From Panulirus ornatus (taxonomy: Eukaryota; Arthropoda; Malacostraca; Decapoda; Palinuridae), in contig NC_092242.1 in assembly GCF_036320965.1 (NCBI RefSeq), forward strand, positions 64,687,520 through 64,751,519: 64,000 bases of DNA, read 5' to 3'. Below the pieces are notes generated by a model that was given only the letters and a program-made list of their open reading frames with translations, did not search any database and had not been told where the DNA came from. The translations under genes were made by a program, and so were the position numbers. Shown in pieces: positions 1 through 12,684 of the stretch. The first letter of the stretch is position 1. Each line of letters starts with the position of its first letter.

Positions 1-162
1 CAATATCTATGCTGCAGTTTAAGTAACTCTGTATTCTTATATTTTCTTCAAAAAAAATTTAGAGGGAAGTATGAAATCTTCTTAGACACTATCAGGACTA
101 AGCAAAATAGATTTACAAAGCACTTTTGAAAAGGCTGTAGCAGTAAAGTTCTTATTTTTCAG

Positions 163-669
163 GTTCATCACCAAAAAACTCACATGCGGACCAACCACAG
201 TGAGGAGGCTGGTGGTGGGGAAGATAATACCCAAGGAGCCAGTGGTGGACGTGTAAGGCTACCGCCACACCGCAATCCTCGAATTCCATGCAGACGCACC
301 CCAAAACCTCCACAAATGCACCAGCCTCCAGTTATTCAGGCTCATGGTCATCCACATCCCCATACACACCTGGCATCCCATCCACATGGCGTGGGAACTG
401 GTGGTGCTGGAGTGGCTGTACACTCTGGTCAGCCAATATCTCCTCCTATGGCTCACTCTGGCACTGTACCTGGGACTGGTGCTCCAACACATACTACCCA
501 AATCCCAACCTCTGGTGGAGTTAATCATCCAGCAGCTATGTCAGGCTTCCTTCATGGGTACAACTCCCACATATATAACCATAGTGTTATGCCACATTAT
601 ACCACTCTCTTTGATATGTGTCCACCACATCCACAACAGAACTGTGTTAATCATCTTCCATCTCACTAA
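163..669 (+). CDS. Last coding exon of an unidentified gene, His/Pro-rich C-terminus
   Basis: A pyrimidine-rich acceptor (ending TTTTTCAG at 162) is followed by a 168-codon open frame starting V-H-H-Q-K-T-H and ending in a TAA at 667-669. The first residues put His residues 3-4 apart (HHQKTH), as at the end of a C2H2 zinc finger cut by an intron, but the Cys half would lie outside the window, so this is only a suggestion. The rest is low complexity: Gly/Glu at the start, a basic Pro/Arg stretch (residues about 27-48), then runs of His-Pro (HGHPHPHTH), Gly/Thr/Ser and a final PHPQQNCVNHLPSH. No membrane segment is visible. The gene enters from the left of the window and runs toward the minus-strand membrane-protein gene. 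I do not recognise the family. Exon status is fairly sure because the frame begins at a good acceptor and codon use is not that of a simple repeat; function is unknown. Confidence 0.6.
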   Translation, partial: VHHQKTHMRTNHSEEAGGGEDNTQGASGGRVRLPPHRNPRIPCRRTPKPPQMHQPPVIQAHGHPHPHTHLASHPHGVGTGGAGVAVHSGQPISPPMAHSGTVPGTGAPTHTTQIPTSGGVNHPAAMSGFLHGYNSHIYNHSVMPHYTTLFDMCPPHPQQNCVNHLPSH

Positions 670-3600
670 CAGACTTATTTACAGTATTCTGATTGATTTT
701 CCTGTATTCCACAAGCTACACAAGCATAGATTGTTTTTCCACCTTTTATTGCTGTGTTACTGTTCCCCTCTTTTTCTTAAGCACTCTCAGTTAACCTACT
801 TGCTGGAATGACTGATTTTTTGGTCATTTTCTCATTTCTTACATGACTGGCAAAAGATATTGGCTTCTCTTGCATGACAGGCATATTTATGTGTGAATAA
901 CTGTCTCAAGCATATTTTATTGATGTTAAGTCTTTAGTCCTAGAGTTCGTGGAATCATAAAGTGACCACATGATTTCAGGACGACTATGGCAGTGGTGTC
1001 TTGCTGTGAATGTGGAATATAGCACACTTGCTGTAGGTGGGTCGTAGCATATACAAAAGTACATTATCATACAGCCATTAGTTTTTTAATGTTTCATTAC
1101 TCATACATAATTTTGTTATTATTTTTATTAATATACTTCATCTTCATGTATTTATTTGTCATACATTACAAAGGAATTCAAACAGTTGCAGACCATTAGG
1201 TCTTTTTGAGGCTGTTTGTGATAGTGGAAGACATTATAAACTCTCAGGTTAGTGTGGTTAGAGTAGAAAGGCACAGATGATTCAAGGAGAAAGGCTGCAT
1301 AATGTTCATGTGACTAAGTGAGTTGCAAATGATGTTGATCATGGACTTGAGATGTTTATCACCAATTCCTAGTCTATCTATAAAACATCTATGGTACTAC
1401 TGTAAACCACTCTTATCAGAATTATTAGAGTCTTTGATAATTTTGAATACCTGTGCTAGATCACCTCTAAACCTTTTTTTCTAGTGGGTTTCTTATATTA
1501 GCTTATTAAGAGTTACTCCCTGTTTATAAGGTAGCTGATTAAAAGGTACTCCTTGTCTGGAGAGCATGTTGATAAATAGGGATTTTTGCAAAACACTTGG
1601 TTTCTGCCCTGTGCTGTTATGGTCCTCTGTTTGCAGGAATTTTGTAATTTCTCCTTCAAACCTTTGCTCTTAGATATCCTTCTCAATGTGAAAAGGAAGG
1701 AGCAGAGAATTGTCTTTCTTTTGCAAAAGGATACTGGTACTTACTATGTTAGGTATGTTAGATTACAAAATGCCCCATTGTGTCAGCAAAAGCAAAACTC
1801 TGTGTGACAGAATTTGCTACCACAGGGTACTGGACACCCTTGTCCACTTCCTGCCCACATTAGTTAGGGACTCCAAATATTGAAAAGTTAACCCCTCCTT
1901 GTGGTAGCAGGCATGAAGTAGCCCCTGCTCTCACTAGCTCCCAAGTGACAGTGAGAATTGGAAAAAATCAACTCGGAAAAACTACAAAACACAGCTATGA
2001 AGCAATGAAAAAGCAAAGCCCTATTTCCAATGCAGGCAAGTGACTCAGTGTTTGCAGAGTCTTTGTTGACAGCCAACACTCCACAGATAGTTAGTATGGA
2101 GGCCCATGTTATTTATTTTTACTTCTAATGAGTGTATATATCTCTCACCTAAATAGACATGTACCTTCAGATGCATGTGTAAAACAACTTAAAAATCAAA
2201 TGAAAATGAAATGTACATCTGAATAACAGATGGTGGCGCTAACACGCAAGTATTCACACCTTGGATTCTGATTTTATTTCATTCATACTGATGGTTATCT
2301 TCTTGTACAGCTCTAAATACTCAGCTCTGTCTGCACTTCATTTGCATACTTTTCATGAGAGCTGTATCACTTTCATGTAACCAGAGTGCTTCCATTCATG
2401 GTATTAACCCAAGAAAATCTTGATTTTTAAATGTTTATTAGAGATCTGTTACTATATTTTAGCCATACTTACGTAATTCCACAAATATTGGCAGCCATCC
2501 CTGTGACTGTTTAAGGGACATCAGTTTGATCAAATATTGCTGTAATTGATCGTATCGATACAGTTTTACTGTTTGAAGTGATTCATGATAATGGATTGAT
2601 AATGCATTGATTTAATAGTCCTTCAAGATTAATTTAATGTTGAAACTTGGTCTTATTTTTGGTTTTATATGTTTATAATTGAAATATTGTACAAGTGAGG
2701 ACAGTTAAGATTGCACTGTGGACTAAGTATGCAGAATGCACTAAGTAAAAAGAAAAATCAGTTATAATGACTTTATATGCACTTGTTTTGCATAGGCCAA
2801 AAGTGTTTTAAACTTTATGATATGTAATTCTGTTTACAAGTCCTGATGCTAATACACTGCAGCATTCTTTCTGTTCCTGTCTATATTGATGTACAATTAT
2901 GAATCATGTCATATTTTCAAGGTTTTTGTGTGAGTTATTCCCCCATCTTGCCTTAATTTGGCATCACTACCCATTCAAGTTTATGATATCCTTTAGAGGA
3001 AGAAGGTTTTCTTTAATAATCCAAAACCCATAGTTGCAAAGCAACTAACAGTAAGCATGAAAGGCTGTGTCATTGTGTATCCTGTCATTGAGTCAGCATT
3101 CTTGTGTTCTCAGGTAGCATTTGATTTCATGAGTTTCTGTAGTGGTAGTGATCATCAGGAGACATCTCTTATTAACTGTGATACTGTAAACTCCCATAAT
3201 GGTTGGGAGAGACAAATCTATCATGATGTAAGGAAATGTGTGATTTTTTGTGTATTGAAGGACTAGTACTGATATCTTGATTGTAGATAACGTGGTTGCA
3301 TATCCATTAGTACGAGCCTGATTAATTAACATGGTAGCAGGTAAGATTTTTCACTCCTTTAACAAGTGAGTGATAAACAGCTGTCATGATGGCATGTGGA
3401 TACAGGTTACTAAAGTGGCAGAATAACCAGCAACGAATGTAATGTGTTGCTTGAGTTAAAAGCCATTACTCGGTGAAATATATCTGTAGTATGTGCATTG
3501 AATGTTACTTTGGTTCAGTGATCATGAATGAATGTTTGTAAATGTTATATGATGAATGGGGAGTACATGTCAGTCTATTGATATTTTCAGATTTCATTTG

Positions 3601-5160
3601 ATGAATGGGGAACGTGTCTTGATCGGAGTAGAATGATGCATGTAAAACTTTATTAACTTGCGCAGACTTGAGAAAAACAGTGAAATATTAGATTATGTTG
3701 ATTACTGAGAAAATGAACTTCAAAATAGAGATTAATTTGTGTCCTTTCACTCATATTTTCACTATTTTTAGTACAGGAAAAGCATCCATATGACTAGAAA
3801 AGTTTTCTACCCGGAATATACAGTATCTTCCAATGCATGTGCAAATTGTAGCATTTATTATCTTTATGATTTTATCTGGTATGATCAGGCATGCTTTCAT
3901 TGATTGTTGAAGGTTTGTGCCACTACAGTATTTCATAATGCTCCTTTTTAGTGGCATATCTTTTATAGTCTTCCCTGCTGAGCTTTAATTATTACCTAGC
4001 ATTTTAGTGATTTACATCTGTCATATGGGCTGACATTATCCTTTGGATATTTCCTAAATCCTGCTGTTAAGGCAGTGAGTTCCAGCGAGATGTCAATGTA
4101 GAGACCATTTAGGAAAGGGATGAAATGTGGGTTGTATGTTACTGCTTCAGGAAATAGGCATTTGTAATTGACTATGGAGATGTAAAAACATATGATGAGA
4201 GAATGTAATCTTATTTCATAAGCTGTCTATGTAATTTATGGTTAGCAAGAACAACTGCTGAAGTTTCTTTGCAGAATTAGTCAGAAAAATGTCTGTTGCT
4301 AAGCAAAAACCTTAGCCAAACCTAAATTCGGTCAGTGAGATAACATATTGTATGAATAGTTCAAACAATCCAAAGGTGCAGCAGAGTTAGGTACAGTGTT
4401 GAAGTATGTATGAAATATTTTTGATTTCACTCTTGATACTGTTTAAAACTACTTTTATCATGTATTGTTATGGGAACAGATTTCTCTGCTATATTGATAT
4501 GGTGATGAAAATTTGTATGTAGGGGAAACACTCACTTGCAACCTGCATATTCTCATAAATGTCACTACCAAGGTCTGATAGGTGCTGGATAACAAAGCTT
4601 TACTTGTATTAGACATAGCAGTGCTTCTTCACTTTCATCAATTTCACATACTAATTTCTTCATTTTTCGTGTGGTGTGTAAGATGTTGCGTGCATAACAT
4701 GGCAGACACATAGGGAATGCTTTGTCTTTCGTCATCATCATCTGCTGATGGGAGTCACCCTTTAACCTGTTACTTTGGTGTGACTTAAAAAGTAAGTTTA
4801 AATTGAATACCTTTGAAACTTTATACAGTAGTTCACGGGCATCTAAAGAATTGAATGGCATAAGAGCCATAACTGTAGTTTGAATTTTGCTCGAGTTAGT
4901 ACCCTCATAAAAAGTTTCAATTTGGAAGTTAACTTGGATCATCCCTTGAGGCACATTCTACCTTTGGCCATGGAACTTAACACAGATGTTTTTTAATATT
5001 TTCCAAACTATCTTTCCACTTTGTGATTTCATTCTTGGTAACTGTGTTGCCCTGCAGTTGACACAAGTATTCCATGAAGTATTCTTCTAGGTTTTTCTTA
5101 AAAGTGATCTTTCCCTTCTTAGTGAGGTGCATCAGGAAATGATGACTAAACCTTTGAAAG
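670..5160. other. 3' UTR and intergenic AT-rich DNA, nothing recognised
   Basis: This stretch follows the stop codon of the left-edge gene and probably begins with its 3' UTR. I found no close AATAAA; an ATTAAA lies near 1539. Short open frames on both strands have no splice context or recognisable motif and look like chance frames. No simple-sequence array or mobile element was recognised. Confidence 0.5.
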
Positions 5161-5164
5161 AAAT

Positions 5165-5312
5165 TCTCGTTGTTTCTTCTTTTCCTTCTTTTGATAATTG
5201 ATAGTACGGGAGAAGAGGATTTCCAGCCCACAGTTTCCACCCTTCTTAGTGGCCTTTTATGATATGCATGAGGTACATAGGTAGTATTCTTTCCCCTGTC
5301 CCCAAGGATAAC
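5165..5312 (-). mobile_element. Old relic of the SINE-like element (family A)
   Basis: Read on the + strand, the order 'CCTTCTTTTG...AGGATTTCCAGCCC...TATTCTTTCCCCTGTCCCC-AAGGATAA' follows the antisense of the well-preserved copy at 53831-54054. Mismatches are many and the 3'-tail part (the CGCTACCTCGC block) is missing. It is old compared with the copies beyond 25 kb. Confidence 0.6.
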
Positions 5313-5702
5313 CCTCACATAGTGTGAAAATTATTGAAATGTGAAAATGTATAGGATTTTACAATACTGTAGATGCAGTGACTGCATTATTTTAATGTGT
5401 TTTGTAAAGCATGATTAACCTTAGCTGATGGGCCTGATATTTACTTATTTTGGTTGTTATTCAGTTTATATTTACTCTTGGATTGTGATATATTTTTGAG
5501 TACATTACAGTGTACATTTTTATGTTATTATATTTTATGTTTTCAGAATATTTTTTTTTATTTATATTTTGAAGTAATTTGAGGTAATTTGTCAATACAA
5601 GTGACATGTTTTGTCTATAGATTTCAGAAGTTATATCTATAATGGGTTATTTTTTTTAAGGATTTGGGAACAACAGAACTTTTTTTTTTTCTTTTTTTCA
5701 AA

Positions 5703-5935
5703 GTGTGTGGATGGGTTTGTGTGTGTGTAAAGATTTGCCAACATTGAGCTTGGCATGGGCTTTTGTCAATGACAGCCCATTTTCAGGTGTGCCATTACTG
5801 GCACAGGTCAGGTGTGTGCTCGGGATGCAATTACTGGTCCTTGGGTTGCCATTACTGGCACAGAGTGGCTCATGTGCAACTGTAGTGTAGTGGGCTGTTG
5901 ATGGATGTGTAAAATATGATGATTTGCCTCATCCA
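5703..5935 (+). repeat. Dispersed repeat family B (TGCCATTACTGGCA hairpin repeat)
   Basis: Begins next to a short (GT)n and contains the hairpin GTGCCATTACTGGCAC at 5789-5804, a variant near 5826 and a second copy at 5846-5861, then a tail 'CTGTAGTGTAGTGGGCTG' (5880-5897). Related copies occur at 35805-35868, 37190-37265 (tail only), 49243-49480 and 59220-59480, so it is a genuine dispersed family. No coding potential is seen. Confidence 0.6.
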
Positions 5936-5959
5936 AAAACTTTGTGAACAGTTTCCATT

Positions 5960-7320
5960 ACATTTAAAGTTTTGTATCATATATATTGAAGTGCTCAAGT
6001 GGATAACAAGTATTTATTCCTGTTATATATGCAACAAGAATCAGTTCATAAATGACAGAAGCAACTTTAAAAGGCATAGGTTTCATTGTTTAATTAGCAC
6101 ATTTCATGTAGTAATAAAAGTATTTTTATGTATTTATTACTTAAGTACTGTTGGAAATAGACTCATGTATATATTGTACATAAATTCTTAATTATAAGTG
6201 TTTGTGCATTGTTGAAAGCAAAATGTGTACCTTCTCATATTTCTAGTAAATGCTGGTTAGTGATGTCTGGGAATCCTTGTGTAGTGGGATACTACTTTGA
6301 TTTTGCTGTAATTGGATCACATTTTATGATCATCTGGTCATCTACTTTGGTACTTAGAGAGAGAGAGGTAAGTCTATTCCAGTTTTCTTTCTGCTTTTGG
6401 TTGTGGCTTATTTGGAATGAAAATTCATAATTGGATGAATGATATAATTATACAGCCATATAATTATACAGGCATTTTATCAAACAATTCAGGATTGATT
6501 AATTATGGTGATTGTGCTCTAGTTGTAAAGCAGAATTAACAGTTAGAGGAAAATTAAATTTTTTTGTTTTGCATTTTTCATAAAAATTCTGGATTGCATG
6601 AATGTTTTGCACATGTCATACCCATGGAGGTACAGTGAAAAGTTGAGTAAGTGTATTGATTTTTATTTTGGCAGACAAGAATTCATGGCTGGGTGAATAC
6701 TGATTACTTACCTAAACATTTCAGAGCTGAATTAGGTGCAGCCACCAACACCATACAGGAATGATCCCTGAATAATTTCAGTTTCCATACAACTTTTTCA
6801 GTGTGTTTGTTTTGTTTCCATTTTGTATGATCTCTCTTAAAGTGATGTTGGTTTTACTTAACTCAGAGAACATTCCATATACTTAAGTCAAGAAATACTA
6901 TTTTGTGAAGAAGAAAATAAATTGCTTAATACAAAGGGGAATTTTTTACCAGTGAAAATACTAGAATGTCATTGTATGCATGCTTTTAAACGTGAATGGA
7001 ATTTTATTACTTTGGCAGTGAAGTAGAATAAAGCTTTTAAGTTGGACTAGGAAGTGTGTATATAACTATACAGATACAGTCTTTGGTAAATTTTGTCATA
7101 CACTGTTGCAAGCAGTAAACATCCCAGACAAAAGTTGATGAACCTCCCCTAAGCCTCATTTGCACCCGCAAAGAGCAAAAAATTAGCACATAATCTCTGG
7201 ACTGCTATGTATCGTGTGTGTAGGTGATTTTGATTTCATTCTCAACTTTTGTATGATTTCATATTATTTAGTGTTTCTTATCTGCATGCTATTTCCTGCT
7301 TTAGCAAGATAGTACCAGGA
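5960..7320. other. AT-rich DNA, nothing recognised
   Basis: No exon, RNA gene or repeat was recognised. Plus-strand AATAAA hexamers near 6113, 6916 and 7027 could be polyadenylation signals of the left-edge gene only if its 3' UTR were more than 5 kb long, which the sequence alone cannot show. Confidence 0.4.
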
Positions 7321-7324
7321 AGAT

Positions 7325-7500
7325 GATTGAGCCTTACCAGAAAAAGCCTCACAGAGCTCCTACCTCTGATCCTTCTCTTGGAGAGCTTTAATATAGGAGG
7401 GAGGATTCCAGTTCCCCACTACTGCCCTTTATTAGCCATCTGCAGTAAATAGGAGGTATGTGGTCAGTATTCTTTCTCCCTTGTCCCTAGGGATAATGCT
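7325..7500 (-). mobile_element. Old relic of SINE-like family A
   Basis: On the + strand 'GGGAGGATTCCAGTTCCCC', 'CAGTATTCTTTCTCCC' and 'TTGTCCCTAGGGATAATG' stand in the same order as the antisense of the full copy at 53831-54054. Heavily mutated and without an adjoining (TA)n array. Confidence 0.55.
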
Positions 7501-7794
7501 TAAGTATGCACCTTGCAAAGAGGTAAATGGGCTTGCTTGGAAGCTCGTGTTTTACTTTTGACTCGCTGGGCAAGGGTTGAGGATTTGTGAGTGATTTGAG
7601 AGGCTAGATTTATTTTACTTATCCTGTTGAAATGGGAACACGTGTGATGAATAATAGATAGACAGAGGTTATTCTTTACTCAGGTTTGATTATAATTTAT
7701 ATTCTGTACAGTTTGTTCTCAGAATAAAGGCGATATGATATACTTTTCCTGCTTGCCATACTCACCATAGTGAAGTAAAATCAGGAACAAAAAC

Positions 7795-7968
7795 TTAGTC
7801 CTTTGAGAGAAAATCTTTGTTTGGCTCTTTCTGTTCATAATTTTAGAAACTAAGAATAAGGGGAGGATTTCCAATCCTCAGCTCCTGCCCTCCTTAGTCA
7901 CCTTTACAACATGTGGGAGATTTGTAGATAATATACGCTATCCTCTCTTCTCATTCTCCTGCTAACCC
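7795..7968 (-). mobile_element. Old relic of SINE-like family A
   Basis: Contains 'CCTTTGAGAGAAAATC', 'TCTTTCTGTTC', 'GGGGAGGATTTCCAATCC' and 'CCTTAGTCACCTTTACAAC' in family order, antisense to the full copy. The head segment is degraded. Confidence 0.55.
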
Positions 7969-8030
7969 ACTTCATATTTTGTGACTGGAGTGACCAGATT
8001 TTTTTTTTATTGGTCTAAAATTAAAGTATA

Positions 8031-8160
8031 GATAGAAGCAGTATTTAGGAACGTTTAGGCAGGAGCATTAGGTAGAAACATTAAGTGGAAGTAGTAAGTA
8101 GGAACATAAGGCAGGAGCATCACGTAGAATTAGTCAGTAGGAATATTAGGTAGGAACCTT
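8031..8160. repeat. Degenerate short tandem repeat
   Basis: Variants of 'AGTAGGAACATTAGGCAGGAGCATTAGGTAG' recur with an irregular period of roughly 11-13 bases (AGGAACGTTTAGG, AGGAGCATTAGG, AGAAACATTAAG, AGGAACATAAGG and so on). It looks like an old decayed minisatellite. Confidence 0.55.
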
Positions 8161-8169
8161 TGCAATCAC

Positions 8170-11165
8170 TGTGCTAGAGTTGTCCTTTGCCAGTGACGTG
8201 TTAAGGGTGAGGCACTAAAGGCTAAAAAGCAGCACTGGAATTCAGTGGTTGAGGAGAACTGTCATTGTGGCCATTCCTTTGAGGGAGTTCCAGATAACAA
8301 CAAGCATCAGAGATGTATATAGAAAGGTAGATTATTTGATTGTTTTGGTAGATAATTTGATTGTTTTATGATTATTTTCATAATTCATAAACAAGCTTGG
8401 TGTCATTGCAATTAACAACAGATTTAAATTGTTCAACCTAATCTAGTTGCTGGGCTTTTTTTCCTGATTGTTTTATTTCTGATTGTAAATCTTTGGTTTT
8501 ATTCTTTTTGTGATACAGTGATTGCAGAATTGTTCATTAATTTTTTCACTGTAGAATTCTTCTCTTAGTTGTTCACTAATATTAGTGTTGCAAAAAGTGT
8601 ATCTTTATTCTGGTTAATATATTAAGACAAAGAATATCTACTGGGTGACTTTACTATGCAAACACAACATACACGGATAACAATGGAATGGCACTTATAA
8701 AGTCATGGGTAAAGTAACAGCCATATATTTATGAAAAGTATCGTACAACAACAAAGTTTACACAAAAGTCTTTAAGAAAATACATACCACAAGTACAATT
8801 TGGTTTTATAACACATCCATGTGACTCAACACTGGGAATAGGTATTCATGGAAAGATTGAAAAATAATTCAATCAAGTTTTGAATGAATTTTTCAGTTTG
8901 AAAATTTCATTCAGTATAGGGACTAGATTGATGGGGCATTTCTGTAATAAGATTAATACATCAGATTTAGGTAATGTTTATATGTAAATATAGGTTTATA
9001 ATAAGTTCAGGAGATATAAATGGATTTGAGATATGTAAAAACTCATTAAGTATTTGCACTAGTATCAAAATGTTTTGTAAAAAGCACTTGTAAGAAAACA
9101 TTCTACAAACAGCCTTATATAGTGAAAGATAAGCTTGATTTTGGCTTGAAGTATAGATTTTGGTTGTTTAGGTTTACATCGTACAATACAACTGACAAAC
9201 CGGTACCTATTATTAAATCTGTAATATTTATTTCACAATGATAGATGGAAGTTGCTCCAATCTTATGATACAGAGCTTTCATGACAAAGTGCATGTAACC
9301 AAATTTCACATCATGATGAACATACACATTGGTTTAACAAACTCAGTGAGTTTTTGGTTACTCCGGCATATGTTTCTCAAATGCCCATAGATTCCATGGG
9401 AATGATAAAACAGTAACATTAACAGAAATTATAACAAAAAGTGTAAGTCTTGTTATATACATTTATAAATTTCATGAACTTAATATGGCCAGACTAAAAA
9501 AATTCTCGTTTTAAGTGACGTCTATAAAAGGGGTAATAGAATTCAAAGAAACTTAAATTCACAGTTTCAGCATTTGTACTGAAATAGATTTTTGTAATAT
9601 TTTGTGAAATCATAGAGAATATAAAAAAGTATGCTTTACAATAGCCATGGGAAAAAATGCAAATCAAAACGATAAATACTCAAAATTGACTCTAGATATG
9701 GACAATATTAACCTGAGATTTGTGAGCCATAGACTACAGTTCTATGATAGCTGTGAGCCCTAGCTTATGTATTATAATGCCAGTAGTGAAATCACTTGTC
9801 AAAAGAGGCAGTTTTCTAGGCTGTGTCCAAAGGCTTGTGTGCATAAAGTATTATTGTATCATTATAAGCTGGTTTCAGTCTCTTCAAACAGTTAATGTCT
9901 ACTGGTTAGCATCTATCACTTGATTTTTTCTCTTATCATTGATCTGTCAATGTCTTCAGTTTGATGTCACTAGCTTCATATTTACTTGTGTTCAAAGGAT
10001 ATTTTGTCGTCATTGATACAAATGCATGCCATTTTTTAATGATTATAGAATGTAAATAAGTTAAAGAAAACAGCAACTTGGTTCGTAACAATGAAGCCAT
10101 GGTAAAGATTTTAAATTATTCTTTTGTCTGCATTCACCGCTGAAGATACGACTTGTTTATTATTCATCACTTGGCCTCTGTAGCAGTATGTAATTTTTAC
10201 TATCATTTTGCTATTTAGTTTACTTTTGTGAGTGAAAGTTTGTATATACTTTAGTTCTACACATGGGCCCATAAACTTGGTCTCTAAATGTTAACTGGTG
10301 GGTTTTAAGAGGTTAATTCCTAACACTTTGGTATGTACTTGACAGTATTCCCCTTATCCTAAGGGCCATTCTTTTACCTAGCTTCAAAAAAGTATTCATT
10401 TCAATATATTTTTTTTTTTTTGAGGGAAATTTGTAGATACAGTACTCTATTGACAATCATATTCTTTTTGGGGGAAATTTGTTGATACAGTACTCTATTG
10501 ACAATCATGTTTCCATAAAGTGATAGAAAATTATAGCATTTTTTGTAAAGCACTTTGTTTTCACAGCTTGACAGTGTGTCAAAGAGTGTGCTGGTTGTTT
10601 AGTCCAAGAATAATGTTTTGCAAGTGTTAAAATAACTTTCTTATTATTAATAATTCTATACCATGTTGTGAGATAGCAACAGGTAATTTATGTTTATGTC
10701 AAATGGACATGGAAAATCAATGCAGAAGATCATCATGATTTATGCTGTTCATACATTTAAATTTAAAATATAGGGGGTAAACAGCAACCTCTTATGGCAG
10801 CACGTCTGTCCTAATTTAGGAGAGCTGAAATGATGTCCAAAATCATATTGCATCTACTGTGTTTTAGTTTGACATACTTTCTGTTGAAAGGAATACGAAA
10901 CTCTTAAGCTAGATTTATATATAATGATGGTACATACATTTAGGTTCCCCTTTTTATCTTCTTCCAAACCTTCCATCACCTTTCTTCCCAAAAACTTACA
11001 AAAAAATTTTCTTCCCTGTCTCATTGAAGCCCTGACCTCTAAGCTGTGGTTCTAGAATACATTTGTTATCTCTGCACTTGGAATCTTGTATCATAACTCA
11101 ATTTTACAAATATTTTCTCATTCCTTTTTCTTCCAAAACTTACACTTTTATTTATATTTACCCCT
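8170..11165. other. AT-rich DNA with one short tandem duplication
   Basis: No coding or RNA feature recognised. The only structure seen is a two-copy duplication at 10423-10508: the phrase 'GATACAGTACTCTATTGACA' occurs twice about 49 bases apart with a few mismatches around it. Confidence 0.4.
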
Positions 11166-11169
11166 AATT

Positions 11170-11775
11170 GAAGGCCTGACATTGATGAGGCTTGTTACTG
11201 ACACCTTTGTCATGCATGGTAATGTTGATACTTTCCTGAGTATTGAAGGAGACCCCATAAAAAAGGGCTTAAGGTTAGGAAGGTTACAGAGTTTGGGAGA
11301 GTGTAAGGAGAAAGTTGAAGGTAAACATGATTAGGAGCAAGCTGAGGTGTAGCAGGGTGATGAGACAGGATGGTTTGAGCATATGATTAAATAGAGAAGA
11401 CCTGAAGGAAATAGGGTGCTTTAGGTATTGGGGATTGGATGTAGCCGTGGATGAAACCATGAGACTGAAGTTAGTCATAGAGTGAAAGAGGAAGCTAAGG
11501 TTCTGGGTGTATAAAGAAGTGTATGGAAGGAGAGATTAGTGTCTTTTTAGGCAAAGATAGGTAAAAGCAAAGGTATAGTAGCAATGATAGGCATGGCCTA
11601 AAGATTCGGGTGTGCATGAATAGAATGAAATGAATGGATGTGATGTATGAGGATCAATTTATTGTTAGTGGGACGAACCAGGGCATATGAAGTGGTCAGG
11701 GTAAATTATGTGGGGCTTGGTTGTGGATATTAGGTGCTGGCTTCAGTACATCATGAATGACAGATATAGAATGGG
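11170..11775 (+). pseudogene. Decayed LINE reverse-transcriptase C-terminal relic
   Basis: Broken frames read, with many stops, segments like 'YLGIGCSRG..NHETEVSHRVKEEAKVLG', matching in order the part after the RT domain in the better copy at 47446-48497 (YLGVDLSADG, EVDHRVGEGAKILG). The end near 11735-11770 (CAGTACATCATGAATGACAG) resembles 3'-end sequence also seen near 13180 and 19485. It is far too mutated to be active. Confidence 0.5.
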
Positions 11776-11910
11776 TGTGTGAAACTTAAGCTGTTTTTCA
11801 TTTGTTCCTGATGCTATCTTGTTAAGGCAGGAGAAGAATTTACTTATTTTATTTTAAACCTAGTTTGAAATATTCCTTTATCTTCCTGCCAATGGTCTAT
11901 AGATCATATT

Positions 11911-12600
11911 CTATGGGGCTCCTGCAGTACCTAGAAAGTTAGCCACATCCAACAGATAGGACCACAAGTCAAAAAGTGCAGTGATGTCTTTTTGTTTAAG
12001 GGGTTGGTTACAAGGTGGTTTGGCTGGAAGAGGTGTATTGCTGTTGTAAACATTTGAATGCTTAGAATGTTGAGGCAAGATTGTATTGGAAGTATTTTTT
12101 GTTGTGCAGGTGTTGGATATTTGTATTTGGTATGATGAGTGAATATCGTGTGCCATATGTGATATCTTGTATGGCTGAGTTTTATTGAGTGGGATTGGTA
12201 GGCCCTTCAGGGTTATGGGAGGATACAGATTGCATAATGTCTATCAGAGTTGAAGTGTAGGTGTGCAGTTGTCTCAGTGAAAGTTTTTCATCTTTTTTAA
12301 GCCTGCTCTTGTTTGAAGGTGTAGTTGGCCCATGCTTATTATTGAGTTGTCTTTCTTTGGGAGAAGGGATGCTGTTGGTCTGGGTTTAAAGTGTTTGATG
12401 TGTAGATGTAAATTTTCTTTCTCTTTGGCAGAGTTTGTTGCCGAGGTTGATTGTGTTAAGGAATGTTGTTCATCAGTAGTTTGCTTTTCAGTGATTAGAT
12501 TGGTTATGGTGTATCTTTGAGTTTGGTTTTGTTCCATGGTGTCTTTTGATGGTGAATGGTTTTGTTTGCACATTTCTTTTCCTTATGAGATCAGCAACCT
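11911..12600. other. Unassigned DNA between two LINE relics
   Basis: Several short open frames on both strands, none with a motif or splice signals that I can support. It may be part of the same decayed LINE region, but I cannot align it. Confidence 0.35.
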
Positions 12601-12684
12601 ATAGAAGAAGCTCTAGTTATATTCTTTTGTTTGTCCTTATGTTATGTGCTTTTTGCTGGTTTGGCTGATATATAGAGGATAAAG

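Noticed and set aside
3057..3332. Overlapping plus and minus frames of 69-79 codons
   Set aside because: Chance frames in AT-rich DNA, no codon or motif support.
4565..5318. Two minus-strand open frames of 113-129 codons
   Set aside because: No recognisable domain; the second overlaps a family A relic; no convincing splice sites at either end.
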